From: DAOOOU01 sp964435635
GTDB lineage: Bacteria; Bacillota_I; Bacilli_A; RF39; UBA660
NCBI GenBank assembly: GCA_964435635.1
Contig: CAYSZU010000001.1
Location: forward strand, 1-64,000
Direction of reading: 5' to 3'
Length of the DNA: 64,000 bases
Shown piece after piece: positions 27,612 through 35,836 of this stretch. The number at the start of each line of letters is the position of its first letter. Position 1 is the stretch's first letter. The notes under the pieces were generated by a model. That model saw nothing but the letters and a program-made list of their open reading frames with translations, made no database searches and was not told where the DNA came from. Made by a program: the position numbers and the translations under genes.

Positions 27612-28379
27612 TTATATCTTTATTACCTCTGTTTGGCAATTCTGTTCGGCACAAATAATTTTAGGAAGGACAAGACCATATTCGGCAAAAACCTCGTTTA
27701 TTGTAGCTAAAGCTATTTGTGGTTTATTATTTTTTTGACTTAAATGAATTAAGACAATATTTTTGGTTTTTGGCCCAATTAATTTCGCTAAATAAATTGC
27801 TGCATCGCGATTTGAAAGATGACCATAGCTTCCTAAGACTCTTCTTTTTAACCAAGTTGGATAAGGCCCATTCATTAACATCTCAATATCATGATTGCTC
27901 TCAAATAAATATAGTTCTAGATTTTCAAGACGCTTAAAATGTTTTTTATTAATATAGCCAGTATCAGTAATATAACCGATTTGCTTTTGACCAGAACTAA
28001 TAATAAAATTACGGGCGTCATTGCTATCATGTGATGATTTAAAGGAGCTAATTAATATATCATCTAAGCAAATATCATCCTCATATAGTATTATTTTAGG
28101 GTTGTCGATAAATGACGGTATTTCCTTAATCATTTTTTCCGACAGATATATTTTAGCCTTATATTTTTTCATAAAGCTATCAAGACCGCTGATATGATCG
28201 GCATGAGTGTGACTAATAATAACCGTATCAATATCAGCAATATCAACTCCAATATTGTTTAATCGTTTACTTATATTGTTGGTTGTAATTCCTAGATCAA
28301 TTAATATCTTGTGTTTTTTCGTCTCGATATATGTTGAGTTTCCTTGAGAACCACTTGTTAAAACGCTTACCTTCATCAT
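27612..28379 (-). CDS. walJ: WalJ/YycJ-type metallo-beta-lactamase-fold protein
   Basis: A 255-residue metal-dependent hydrolase of the YycJ group. The start MKVSVLTSGSQGNSTYIET and the SHTHADHISGL metal motif are characteristic, with later ligands in SSHDSNDARNF and the ESNHD segment. YycJ proteins are 5' exonucleases linked to mismatch repair and wall control. In Bacillus it ends the walRK-HI operon; here no two-component genes accompany it. A second in-frame ATG is immediately adjacent (28376). Confidence 0.9.
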   Translation of the reverse strand: MMKVSVLTSGSQGNSTYIETKKHKILIDLGITTNNISKRLNNIGVDIADIDTVIISHTHADHISGLDSFMKKYKAKIYLSEKMIKEIPSFIDNPKIILYEDDICLDDILISSFKSSHDSNDARNFIISSGQKQIGYITDTGYINKKHFKRLENLELYLFESNHDIEMLMNGPYPTWLKRRVLGSYGHLSNRDAAIYLAKLIGPKTKNIVLIHLSQKNNKPQIALATINEVFAEYGLVLPKIICAEQNCQTEVIKI

Positions 28380-28399
28380 AATTCTTCCTTTGTATCTTA

Positions 28400-28429
28400 A
28401 TTATAACAAAGAAAATGCCATTTATCTAA
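28400..28429 (-). promoter_or_regulatory. Candidate promoter upstream of walJ
   Basis: Minus-strand TTAGAT (28429-28424), an 18-base spacer and TATAAT (28405-28400) lie between the upstream terminator and walJ. Confidence 0.45.
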
Positions 28430-28439
28430 AATAATAAAA

Positions 28440-28463
28440 AAGCATCAGCTTTAGCTAATGCTT
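28440..28463 (-). terminator. Terminator of rplI-dnaB-M23
   Basis: A 10-base stem AAGCATTAGC / GCTGATGCTT (one G-U pair) with a 4-base loop and six uridines. The base of the stem includes the first base read of the M23 stop-codon complement. Confidence 0.82.
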
Positions 28464-29953
28464 TATCGATATAATGAACGTGGATTTATCCAATGATAGC
28501 TAGTTGAATACGGCACTCCACTAGAAACACCGAAATGTAAATGGGTTCCTGTTGAATAACCGGTGCTCCCCATTGTCCCTATTTTTTGCCCACGACTTAC
28601 TGTTTGTCCGACCGAAACTAAGGCCTTAGCTAAATGACCATAGCTGGTATAGTAGCCATTAGCATGTTGAATAGCCACGTTTATTCCAGCGTTTGCTCCT
28701 AAAATTCCACCTTTTCCAGCGGCAATAACAACCCCATCAAGGGCAGCATAAATTGGTGAACCATGTCCGGTTCCGGAAATATCTATCCCATAATGGAAAC
28801 CGCCCCAACGATAACCATAACTACTAGTTATTACATATGGCGAATTTGTTGGCCAAGCCCAAGATTGGCCAGTATCAACATATGTACCTTGGTTTCCGGC
28901 TCTTCGGCCTCTCACAATTTTCTCGTTTTGAACCGCCCTAATAACTGTGCTATTAGTAATAATTGCCCCTTGGTTCTCCTCGCCATTTACTACTCTTATT
29001 TGTTTTGTAATTCTAGTAATTCCATCAACGCCATCTTGTTCAGTGCTCTTATAACTTGCTGCCTTAGAATAATCAAATGAAGTTTCTACTTCATAAGGAA
29101 TTCTTACGTCTTCCACAACTTCCATATCATATACTAAAGTTAAAACTGGATTAATCAATGTTACATTTACTTTTTCGCCAATTGCTAAAAGTGCTTCGGC
29201 ACTCCTGTAATTTGGATTAACGATCAAAAACTCTCTGACATTCAGCTTGTTATTGAAGGCAATTGTTTCAATTGAATCTCCTGCTTTAACAGCATACTCT
29301 TTAGTTATTTCTGCTTCGTTAAATAATAAGTATTTTGTTAAAGTAATATCATCTGTATAAATATTATCAGCTACACTAATATATGATTCCTTAATAGTTA
29401 TTTCTTCCTCAAAACCCATGTAGTTTATTACTGACCCAACATCTGTTATCTCTAATTGATTTCCGTTGATATAGGCTTTATATTTGTCCTCAGCAACAAA
29501 GGTGGTAATTATATTATTAATTGCCATTTCAAAAACTTCTTTATCTAGAACATTGATATATATCGGTTTAAAATCTTCGTCATCATTTCTAATTGTAATA
29601 GTATAACCTTTTACAGTAAATTCTTTTTCGTTTTTAATCATATTATATATTTCTTGAACGCTTGTGACATTTTCATTAAACGTTGCGTGTTCCATAATAT
29701 TAAATCCTTTAGGCGGATAAACTTTATCAACATCATAACGATTCTTTATTTCAATTTGTTCCTGGTTAATTAAATCATATAGTTCATCCTTGTTTTCGAT
29801 TAACCCGATCTTTTCACCATCTAAATATATTTGATATACTTTTTCTGGATTGCTAGTATCTCTATTAATAAAACCCACACTAAAAACTAAAACACATGAT
29901 ATTAGTGCAACAAAAATAGAAATAAGGGTATTTTTTATTGAGTTGACGCTCAT
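28463..29953 (-). CDS. Membrane-anchored LysM-G5-M23 peptidase
   Basis: A 496-residue protein: an N-terminal membrane anchor or signal (about 10-30), an extended region, a LysM peptidoglycan-binding domain (YAVKAGDSIETIAFNNKLN, about 220-265), a G5 domain (VPYEVETSFDYSKA to RGRRAGN, about 275-350) and an M23 domain with HYGID, YGHL and HLHF all intact. It should cleave cross-linking peptides in the wall. It abuts dnaB with no spacer, which is an unusual partner for a wall enzyme. Confidence 0.9.
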   Translation of the reverse strand: MSVNSIKNTLISIFVALISCVLVFSVGFINRDTSNPEKVYQIYLDGEKIGLIENKDELYDLINQEQIEIKNRYDVDKVYPPKGFNIMEHATFNENVTSVQEIYNMIKNEKEFTVKGYTITIRNDDEDFKPIYINVLDKEVFEMAINNIITTFVAEDKYKAYINGNQLEITDVGSVINYMGFEEEITIKESYISVADNIYTDDITLTKYLLFNEAEITKEYAVKAGDSIETIAFNNKLNVREFLIVNPNYRSAEALLAIGEKVNVTLINPVLTLVYDMEVVEDVRIPYEVETSFDYSKAASYKSTEQDGVDGITRITKQIRVVNGEENQGAIITNSTVIRAVQNEKIVRGRRAGNQGTYVDTGQSWAWPTNSPYVITSSYGYRWGGFHYGIDISGTGHGSPIYAALDGVVIAAGKGGILGANAGINVAIQHANGYYTSYGHLAKALVSVGQTVSRGQKIGTMGSTGYSTGTHLHFGVSSGVPYSTSYHWINPRSLYR

Positions 29954-31303
29954 TTATTTTTCTTCTTTCTCTACTGGAGAATAGTTTCTAAAATTACTCA
30001 TATTTAATTCGAATAATAAATCAAATTTACCAGTTGATCCTTTACGATGCTTTGCAATAATTACTTCGCAAGGAACGTTCTTTTCTTTATTAAGTTCACC
30101 TTTAGCTTTAAAATAATCATTTCTATTAAGGAAGATAACTAAGTCGGCATCTTGTTCAATTGATCCGGATTCTCTTAAATCGGCTAACATCGGCTGGTTA
30201 TTTTCACGCTTCTCAGCACTTCTTGATAATTGAGCTAAAGCAAGGACAGGAACTTTTAATTCCATTGCCATCGTTTTTAATGATCGCGATATCTCTGATA
30301 CTTCTTGCTGTCTTGATTCTGGTCTTTTACCACCAATAGTAACTAACTGAAGGTAATCGATAACAACTAAGCCTAAGCCTTTTTCCTGACTAGCTAAACG
30401 ACGGCATTTCGCTCTTATCTCAGAGGTTGTAACTCCGGCATTATCTTCGATATATATATTTGTGTCAGCTAGTTGGGACATTGCTTCATTATATCTTTTC
30501 CAGTCATTATGTTGGAGTTGACCGGTTTGTAATTTATATGAATCGATCTGTCCTACCGCACTGATCATTCTATTTACAAGTTGCTCAGCCGGCATCTCTA
30601 AATTAAAAATGGCTACTGCTTTTTTAGTGTTTAAAGCCGCATTAGTTGCAATATTTAATGCTAAAGCTGTTTTTCCCATTCCGGGTCTAGAAGCAAGAAT
30701 AATTAGTTCTCCTTCATGAAGACCTGATGTTGATTTATCTAAATCATAAAAGCCTGTTTCGATTCCCGTAATCATACTTTTATTTTGCGCTAATAATTCA
30801 AGATTTTCTTGCGCTTTTCGTAGTACTTCGGTAATTGGAACAAACTCGCTAATATGGCGGGCTTTAATAACATTTAAAATATTCTTCTCCGCATTATCTA
30901 GTAGAAGAGTAATATTATCTTCTTCGTATGATCTTGTTACAATTTCAGTGGCGGTGTTAATAAGATTTCTTACTACTGATTTTTCTTTCACTATTTGAAT
31001 ATAATATTGAAGATTAGCTGCCGTTGCAACTGAATCAATAACCTCACTAATATAATCTAAACCACCAATGGCAGATAGATTTTTCTTTTTATCTAGTTCT
31101 TCCTTTACTGTTGTTATATCCAAAGGAATTTTATTTTCATATAAAGATTTAATTGCTTCAAATAATTTTCTATTCGCATCAGAATAAAACATTTCCGGAG
31201 ATATTTCTTCGCATATTTTACTTAGAGCATCTTTGTTTAAAAAAGCTACTCCAAGGACACTCATTTCTGCTTCTAAATTCTGAGGCATTTGTCTTGTCGC
31301 CAT
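29954..31303 (-). CDS. dnaB: Replicative DNA helicase DnaB (Bacillus DnaC)
   Basis: A 449-residue hexameric helicase. The N-terminal domain begins MPQNLEAEMSVLGVAFL; the RecA-type core carries Walker A SRPGMGKTALALN, Walker B VVIDYLQLV and the arginine-finger region near ESRQQEVSEISRSLK. It follows rplI by 8 bases, the order found in Bacillus and relatives. Confidence 0.97.
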   Translation of the reverse strand: MATRQMPQNLEAEMSVLGVAFLNKDALSKICEEISPEMFYSDANRKLFEAIKSLYENKIPLDITTVKEELDKKKNLSAIGGLDYISEVIDSVATAANLQYYIQIVKEKSVVRNLINTATEIVTRSYEEDNITLLLDNAEKNILNVIKARHISEFVPITEVLRKAQENLELLAQNKSMITGIETGFYDLDKSTSGLHEGELIILASRPGMGKTALALNIATNAALNTKKAVAIFNLEMPAEQLVNRMISAVGQIDSYKLQTGQLQHNDWKRYNEAMSQLADTNIYIEDNAGVTTSEIRAKCRRLASQEKGLGLVVIDYLQLVTIGGKRPESRQQEVSEISRSLKTMAMELKVPVLALAQLSRSAEKRENNQPMLADLRESGSIEQDADLVIFLNRNDYFKAKGELNKEKNVPCEVIIAKHRKGSTGKFDLLFELNMSNFRNYSPVEKEEK

Positions 31304-31311
31304 TTTTTCAC

Positions 31312-31752
31312 CTACTTTTTAAGAGTTACTTTTATGTTACATTCAACTTGTTTATGAAGCTTGATAACAACGTTATGAACACCTATTTCATCAATTGGTC
31401 GTTCAATGCATATTTTCTTTTTATCTATCTCAAATCCTTGTTTTTTTAATTCGTCAGCTATATGTTTTGAAGATATTGAACCAAAGACTTTGTCTTCCTT
31501 GCCGGTCTTAACAACAAATGATAATTCCACCTTTGCTAATTTAGCCGCCTTTGATTGACAGTCAGCAATTGTTTGTTCTTCGTTTTTATTACGCTCATTA
31601 ATTTCCTGACAAAGACGATCCTTGCTGTTTTTTGTATATAAAACAGCTAATCCTTTTTTAATTAAGAAATTATTAGCGTAGCCGTCGCTAACATCAATCA
31701 CTTGATCTTTTTTGCCCTGATTTTTAACATCCTGAAGTAAAATTACTTTCAT
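31312..31752 (-). CDS. rplI: 50S ribosomal protein L9
   Basis: A 146-residue protein starting [21 protein letters not shown] with the N-terminal rRNA-binding domain, a connecting helix and a C-terminal domain ([18 protein letters not shown]). The ATG at 31752 fits the family and the GGGGAG spacing; a second ATG lies one codon upstream. It heads the rplI-dnaB-M23 operon. Confidence 0.97.
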   Translation of the reverse strand: MKVILLQDVKNQGKKDQVIDVSDGYANNFLIKKGLAVLYTKNSKDRLCQEINERNKNEEQTIADCQSKAAKLAKVELSFVVKTGKEDKVFGSISSKHIADELKKQGFEIDKKKICIERPIDEIGVHNVVIKLHKQVECNIKVTLKK

Positions 31753-31777
31753 CATAATCTCCCCTTCAATAATTAAC

Positions 31778-31796
31778 TATTTGATTATATCAAATA
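31778..31796 (-). promoter_or_regulatory. rplI promoter -10 inside a perfect palindrome
   Basis: TATTTGAT-nnn-ATCAAATA is a perfect 8-3-8 inverted repeat. The minus-strand TATAAT (31789-31784) lies across its centre. No clear -35 is seen. The arrangement could be an operator or a chance feature of AT-rich DNA. Confidence 0.45.
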
Positions 31797-31824
31797 TTTA
31801 ATTAAAATGATACTTTTTATAAAA

Positions 31825-31846
31825 TAAAAAAGTATAGAATCTATAC
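31825..31846 (-). terminator. Terminator of rpsF-ssb-rpsR
   Basis: A stem GTATAG / CTATAC with a 3-base loop directly after rpsR, followed by TTTTTTATTTT on the minus strand. Confidence 0.75.
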
Positions 31847-31853
31847 CGTTTTA

Positions 31854-32069
31854 TTATTTAACATATGGTATTAAAGCCATAAATCTTGACCACTTAATTT
31901 GTTGTGCAATATGTCTTTGATGTTTAGCACAAGCACCTGTCATTCGACGAGGCATTATCTTACCTTTTTCATTGATATATTTAGTAACAATCATTACGTC
32001 TTTATAATCAACACTTTTGCCAGTGCACATTTGACATATCTTTTTCTTCTTTCGATAGAATTCAGCCAT
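31854..32069 (-). CDS. rpsR: 30S ribosomal protein S18
   Basis: A 71-residue protein of the S18 family; the core GKIMPRRMTGACAKHQRHIAQQIKWSRFMALIPY is diagnostic. Two cysteines near the start (KKKICQMC) fit the zinc-type S18 variants. It pairs with S6 on the platform and is encoded with rpsF and ssb as usual. Confidence 0.97.
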   Translation of the reverse strand: MAEFYRKKKKICQMCTGKSVDYKDVMIVTKYINEKGKIMPRRMTGACAKHQRHIAQQIKWSRFMALIPYVK

Positions 32070-32084
32070 TATTTTTCCTCCTTA

Positions 32085-32531
32085 TTAAAACGGTAAATCA
32101 TCGTCACTAAGAGCGATTTCTTCACCAAAGTCTTTAAACGGATCTTCAGTCACATCGGTTGTTACAACATCTTCATTATGATTAGCATAATTTGGTGCTT
32201 CACCACCACTACTGCCTTTCGATCCTAAAAAAGTAACGTTATCAGCAATAACTTCTGTAACATATTTTTTAGTGCCGTCTTGGGCATCATAACTTCTTGT
32301 TTGCATACGTCCTTCAACAGCAACTTGTGATCCTTTCGAACAATATTTAGCAATGTTTTCGGCTTGTTTTCGCCATGCAACACAGTTAATAAAGTCCGTT
32401 TCTCTTTCCCCGTTTTGATTAGTATACGTTCTTGAAACAGCAACGGTAAACGAAGTTGTCGCTGTTCCGGTTGTTGTTGTTCTCATTTCAGGATTTTTAG
32501 TTAATCTCCCGATTATAATTACTTTATTCAT
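32085..32531 (-). CDS. ssb: Single-stranded DNA-binding protein
   Basis: A 148-residue OB-fold protein beginning MNKVIIIGRLTKNPEMRTT with the FINCVAWRKQAENIAKY block. The acidic C-terminal tip ends DDLPF, the motif that recruits repair and replication partners. It lies between rpsF and rpsR, the classic Firmicute arrangement. Confidence 0.97.
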   Translation of the reverse strand: MNKVIIIGRLTKNPEMRTTTTGTATTSFTVAVSRTYTNQNGERETDFINCVAWRKQAENIAKYCSKGSQVAVEGRMQTRSYDAQDGTKKYVTEVIADNVTFLGSKGSSGGEAPNYANHNEDVVTTDVTEDPFKDFGEEIALSDDDLPF

Positions 32532-32534
32532 TTT

Positions 32535-32825
32535 TTACTCCTCATCTAATTTAATAATTAAATGTCTTAATACAGACTCGTCTAATAAAGCTTTTCGATC
32601 AAATTCAATGATTGCTTCTTTATTAGCTTCGATTTGCATTAAAAAATAATATCCATTAATTTCTTTCTTAATTGGATAAGCTAATCTTTTTTCACCAAGT
32701 TCTCTAAACTCAATAATTTTTGATTTGTTATCAGAAATTGTTTTTTTCATAGTTTCAACTGCTGCCTTTGATTTCTCGCCATCAATTGTCGCTTTTACTA
32801 TGAACATTACTTCATATTTGTTCAT
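32535..32825 (-). CDS. rpsF: 30S ribosomal protein S6
   Basis: A 96-residue protein starting MNKYEVMFIVKATIDGEKSK with the FRELGEKRLAYPIKKEINGYYFLMQ core of S6. It forms a dimer with S18. AGGAGGTGG precedes the ATG. It is first in the rpsF-ssb-rpsR operon. Confidence 0.97.
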   Translation of the reverse strand: MNKYEVMFIVKATIDGEKSKAAVETMKKTISDNKSKIIEFRELGEKRLAYPIKKEINGYYFLMQIEANKEAIIEFDRKALLDESVLRHLIIKLDEE

Positions 32826-32894
32826 TCGTCCACCTCCTTATGGTCTATTCGGCCCTAAAATAAATCTAGAGCAAGGAGTAAATTAATACTCGTT
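32826..32894 (-). promoter_or_regulatory. rpsF leader, possible S6:S18 autoregulatory motif
   Basis: The roughly 70-base leader contains a small hairpin (GAGTA/TACTC) and then a GCTCT/AGGGC pairing followed by CCGAATAGA. S6:S18 leader motifs in other bacteria are short hairpins with a conserved CCG in a bulge, and this resembles one. I cannot confirm the fold without covariation. Confidence 0.35.
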
Positions 32895-32900
32895 TCATAT

Positions 32901-32929
32901 TATAGCATTGCCGCAAAGTAAAGTAAACA
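32901..32929 (-). promoter_or_regulatory. Promoter of rpsF-ssb-rpsR
   Basis: Minus-strand TTTACT (32929-32924), a 17-base spacer and an extended -10 TGC-TATAAT (TATAAT at 32906-32901). Confidence 0.7.
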
Positions 32930-32949
32930 AGAACTTACGGCTTGTTTTT
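32927..32949 (-). terminator. Candidate terminator after ychF
   Basis: AAACAAG / CTTGTTT, a 7-base stem with a 9-base loop just after ychF. The following U-tract is weak (ACTTTACTTTG), and part of the stem forms the rpsF -35 region. Confidence 0.4.
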
Positions 32950-32954
32950 TTGTT

Positions 32955-34058
32955 TTAGGAAACATTAAACCTAAAATGGCAAATATCACCATCAAGCATT
33001 TTATACTCTTTTCCTTCAAGACGAAGGCGTCCTGCTTCTTTAACTAGTTTTTCATTGCCATATTTAACTAAATCTATATAAGACATTACTTCCGCCTTAA
33101 TAAAACCCCTTTGAAAATCAGTATGAATAATTCCGGCACATTCAGGAGCTTTCATTCCGTCTTTAAAGGTCCACGCTCTTACTTCATCTGCTCCAACTGT
33201 GAAGAATGTCTTTAAGCCGAGAAGGTGGTATGTGGCTGTAATTAATTGATCTAATCCACTAATGCTAATACCTAATTCATTAAGGAAATCTTTTTTTTCA
33301 AGTTCAACTAACTCCGAAAGTTCACTCTCAATTTTAGCACACATAACAACTACTTCTGCCCCTTCTTTTTGAGCGTGAGTTTTTACTATGTTGGCATAAT
33401 CGTTTCCACCATGAGTAGCATCCTCCTCGTTAACGTTAGCAGCATATATAATTGGTTTAAGAGTAATAAAGTTGAAACTTTTAATTATTTCTAACTCTTC
33501 TTCATTGTACTCAAGGCCTCTTAGGGCCTGATTATTAGTTAGGGCCACATAGGCTTTTCTTAATACCCCTAATTCAATTAATGCGACTTTATCTTTAGTT
33601 GTTTCTGCCTTTTTTTCTATTTTACCAATCCTATTTTCTACAATTTCTAGATCAGCTAAAATTAGTTCAACATTAATAATCTCAATGTCGCGAAGGGGAT
33701 CTACTTTTCCCTCAACATGAGTTATTTCACTATCATCAAAACATCTAACAACTTCAACAATTGCATCTACTTCACGAATATGTGATAAAAACTTATTACC
33801 AAGTCCTTCACCTTTAGAAGCACCTTTAACTAACCCAGCAATGTCTGTAAATTCAAAAGTTGTTGGCACTAGACTTTTTGGTAAATACATTTTTGTTAAA
33901 AAATCTAATCGTTCATCAGGTACGATTACTACCCCAACATTCGGCTCTATTGTCGCAAACGGGTAATTAGCAATCAGAATATTTTTTTTAGTTATCGCAT
34001 TAAATAAAGTTGATTTACCAACATTTGGCAACCCAACGATTCCTGCTTTTAAAGACAT
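32955..34058 (-). CDS. ychF: YchF/OLA1-family P-loop ATPase
   Basis: A 367-residue Obg-related NTPase. G1 is GLPNVGKSTLFNAIT and G3 is DIAGLVKGASKGEGLGN; the G4 position reads YAANVNEED instead of NKxD, consistent with the ATP-preferring YchF group. A TGS domain ends the protein (RGFIKAEVMSYIDLVKYG). The ATG at 34058 has a GAGGGTG site; an in-frame ATG at 34109 adds 17 unlikely residues. It is between yyzM/abgT and rpsF as in Bacillus. Confidence 0.96.
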   Translation of the reverse strand: MSLKAGIVGLPNVGKSTLFNAITKKNILIANYPFATIEPNVGVVIVPDERLDFLTKMYLPKSLVPTTFEFTDIAGLVKGASKGEGLGNKFLSHIREVDAIVEVVRCFDDSEITHVEGKVDPLRDIEIINVELILADLEIVENRIGKIEKKAETTKDKVALIELGVLRKAYVALTNNQALRGLEYNEEELEIIKSFNFITLKPIIYAANVNEEDATHGGNDYANIVKTHAQKEGAEVVVMCAKIESELSELVELEKKDFLNELGISISGLDQLITATYHLLGLKTFFTVGADEVRAWTFKDGMKAPECAGIIHTDFQRGFIKAEVMSYIDLVKYGNEKLVKEAGRLRLEGKEYKMLDGDICHFRFNVS

Positions 34059-34118
34059 AATAACACCCTCAATCTGTTGTATTATATTAAAAAACAGTTG
34101 AACTAGCAACCGTTTTCT

Positions 34119-35648
34119 TTATAACGATATTGCGCCATTTATTCCAATTGGCAATCCACTTATATACCAAATTATTAATAGCGCTAACAAGGTTAACCCA
34201 ATAATAATCGAAAATGGTAATTGATACTTTAAAGTCGTAAATAATGAAACCGGTTCTTCCCCTTGGTTATATTTTTCTATATAAGCTAAATATATAACAT
34301 AATAAGCCATTAAAGGAGTTAAACCCATTGCCATTCCTTCACTAAATCGAACTGTTAGTTGGGCCAATTCCGGAGTTAAACCAACGTTCATAAATACTGG
34401 CACTACTGATCCGGCCATAATAGTCCATCTAGCCACCGCTGAAGGTAAAAGAATAGAACCTAGCATATTTAAGAAAAAGACCATAATAAGTAGCGGGATT
34501 CCCGTAAATGATGAACCACCAATAATATTTGATATTTGAGCGACAAAAACGCTACCAATGTTACTCTTTTTCATTATGTTTACTAAAATAGAAGCAAACA
34601 AAATTAGTATTAAGATTTTTCCTATGCCATCCAAAGAGTGGCTCAAGTCATCGCAAAACTCATTATTATTTTTAATAGTTTTAGCACCGATACCATAGAA
34701 TAAACCGAATATAATAAATAACACGGTAATAATAAAGACAAAACCGTTACTAAAAAAAGAATCAAAACTAAATAATTTATCTATATAAAAGTTTTGTGAA
34801 TAATCTAGTAGTTTACCCGAAAAAGGAAGACCAGGAATAATGTTGTAAAGAAATACCAATAAATAAACTGCTCCGGCTGATAAAGCTAAAACAATACCGC
34901 GTAATTCTTTTTTATTAACTTTTATTTCTTTTCGTTCTTCTTTAAATTCATATTTGTCTACCATATTAACAGTATACTTTTCGGTTATATAAGTAATTAT
35001 AAACGAACTAATCGCAACAGCAAAAAGCATAATAAAGATATAAGCAAAAGTCCCTAACTGGTAAGTACTGTCCAAAATTCGCGCACTATTAAGCGTTGAA
35101 GTTAGTAAAGCGCTATCAATTGAAGTGAAAAAGATACTAATTCCGCTTCCGCAAGTTAAGGCGGCAAAGCCGCAGACAATACCAACAATTGGGTTTCTTC
35201 GGCCATAAAGGAAAAGTAATGCGCCAAGAGGAATTATAGCAACAAAAACTAAATCTCCAGTAATACTAAGTAACATACTGATAAGAACAAAGGTAAAAGT
35301 GATCGTCTTACGGCGACTTACCTTAGTTAGTAAGGTAAAAGCTGTTTTTAAAAAACCGCTTTTTTCCATTATTCCAATCCCTATCAGAGTAATGATTAAC
35401 ATACTTAACGGGGTGAATGCCACAAAATTGGATACTGTTGTACTAAAGATGTATTTAATTCCACTAAATGAAGCTAGCGAATTAACACTAACTAATTTTG
35501 ATGTGAAGTTACTGTTACTACTAACATCTTTATATGTTGCTTCAAATCCGATTATAGATAGAAAGCCGCTTAAACAGATAACGAAAAGTATTAAAAAAAC
35601 ATAGGTCATTATCGGATCTAATTTAATTTTCGCTTTAAACTTATTCAT
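34119..35648 (-). CDS. AbgT-family transporter
   Basis: A 509-residue membrane protein with about twelve hydrophobic segments. The FTPLSMLIITLIGIGIMEKSG block and the C-terminal RWTIMAGSVVPVFMNVGLTPELAQ segment match the AbgT family (p-aminobenzoyl-glutamate importers, some acting as drug or sulfonamide exporters). Substrate cannot be assigned here. The ATG at 35648 overlaps the yyzM stop by 8 bases and has a GGTGAT site. It interrupts the otherwise conserved yyzM-ychF pair. Confidence 0.85.
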   Translation of the reverse strand: MNKFKAKIKLDPIMTYVFLILFVICLSGFLSIIGFEATYKDVSSNSNFTSKLVSVNSLASFSGIKYIFSTTVSNFVAFTPLSMLIITLIGIGIMEKSGFLKTAFTLLTKVSRRKTITFTFVLISMLLSITGDLVFVAIIPLGALLFLYGRRNPIVGIVCGFAALTCGSGISIFFTSIDSALLTSTLNSARILDSTYQLGTFAYIFIMLFAVAISSFIITYITEKYTVNMVDKYEFKEERKEIKVNKKELRGIVLALSAGAVYLLVFLYNIIPGLPFSGKLLDYSQNFYIDKLFSFDSFFSNGFVFIITVLFIIFGLFYGIGAKTIKNNNEFCDDLSHSLDGIGKILILILFASILVNIMKKSNIGSVFVAQISNIIGGSSFTGIPLLIMVFFLNMLGSILLPSAVARWTIMAGSVVPVFMNVGLTPELAQLTVRFSEGMAMGLTPLMAYYVIYLAYIEKYNQGEEPVSLFTTLKYQLPFSIIIGLTLLALLIIWYISGLPIGINGAISL

Positions 35649-35835
35649 TTGTATCACCAACAACCTTCTTAAGTTTTTTTTCAAATTCTAATCTGTCCAT
35701 CATAATTTCTCGGTTACAATTTATACATTTTATTTTTATATCTACCCCGACTCTGGTTATTAACCAGTTATTAGTTTGACAAGCATGGGGCTTTTTCATA
35801 ATAATTTGATCGTTAATTTTATAACTTTTTTGCAT
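35641..35835 (-). CDS. yyzM: DUF951 small protein (YyzM)
   Basis: A 64-residue protein with the DUF951 pattern: KKPHACQTNNWLITRVGVDIKIKCINCNREIMM, including three cysteines (a C...CxxC set) that may hold a metal. Family function is unknown, but it is consistently found between parB and ychF in Bacilli, as here. Confidence 0.85.
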   Translation of the reverse strand: MQKSYKINDQIIMKKPHACQTNNWLITRVGVDIKIKCINCNREIMMDRLEFEKKLKKVVGDTNE

Positions 35836-35836
35836 T

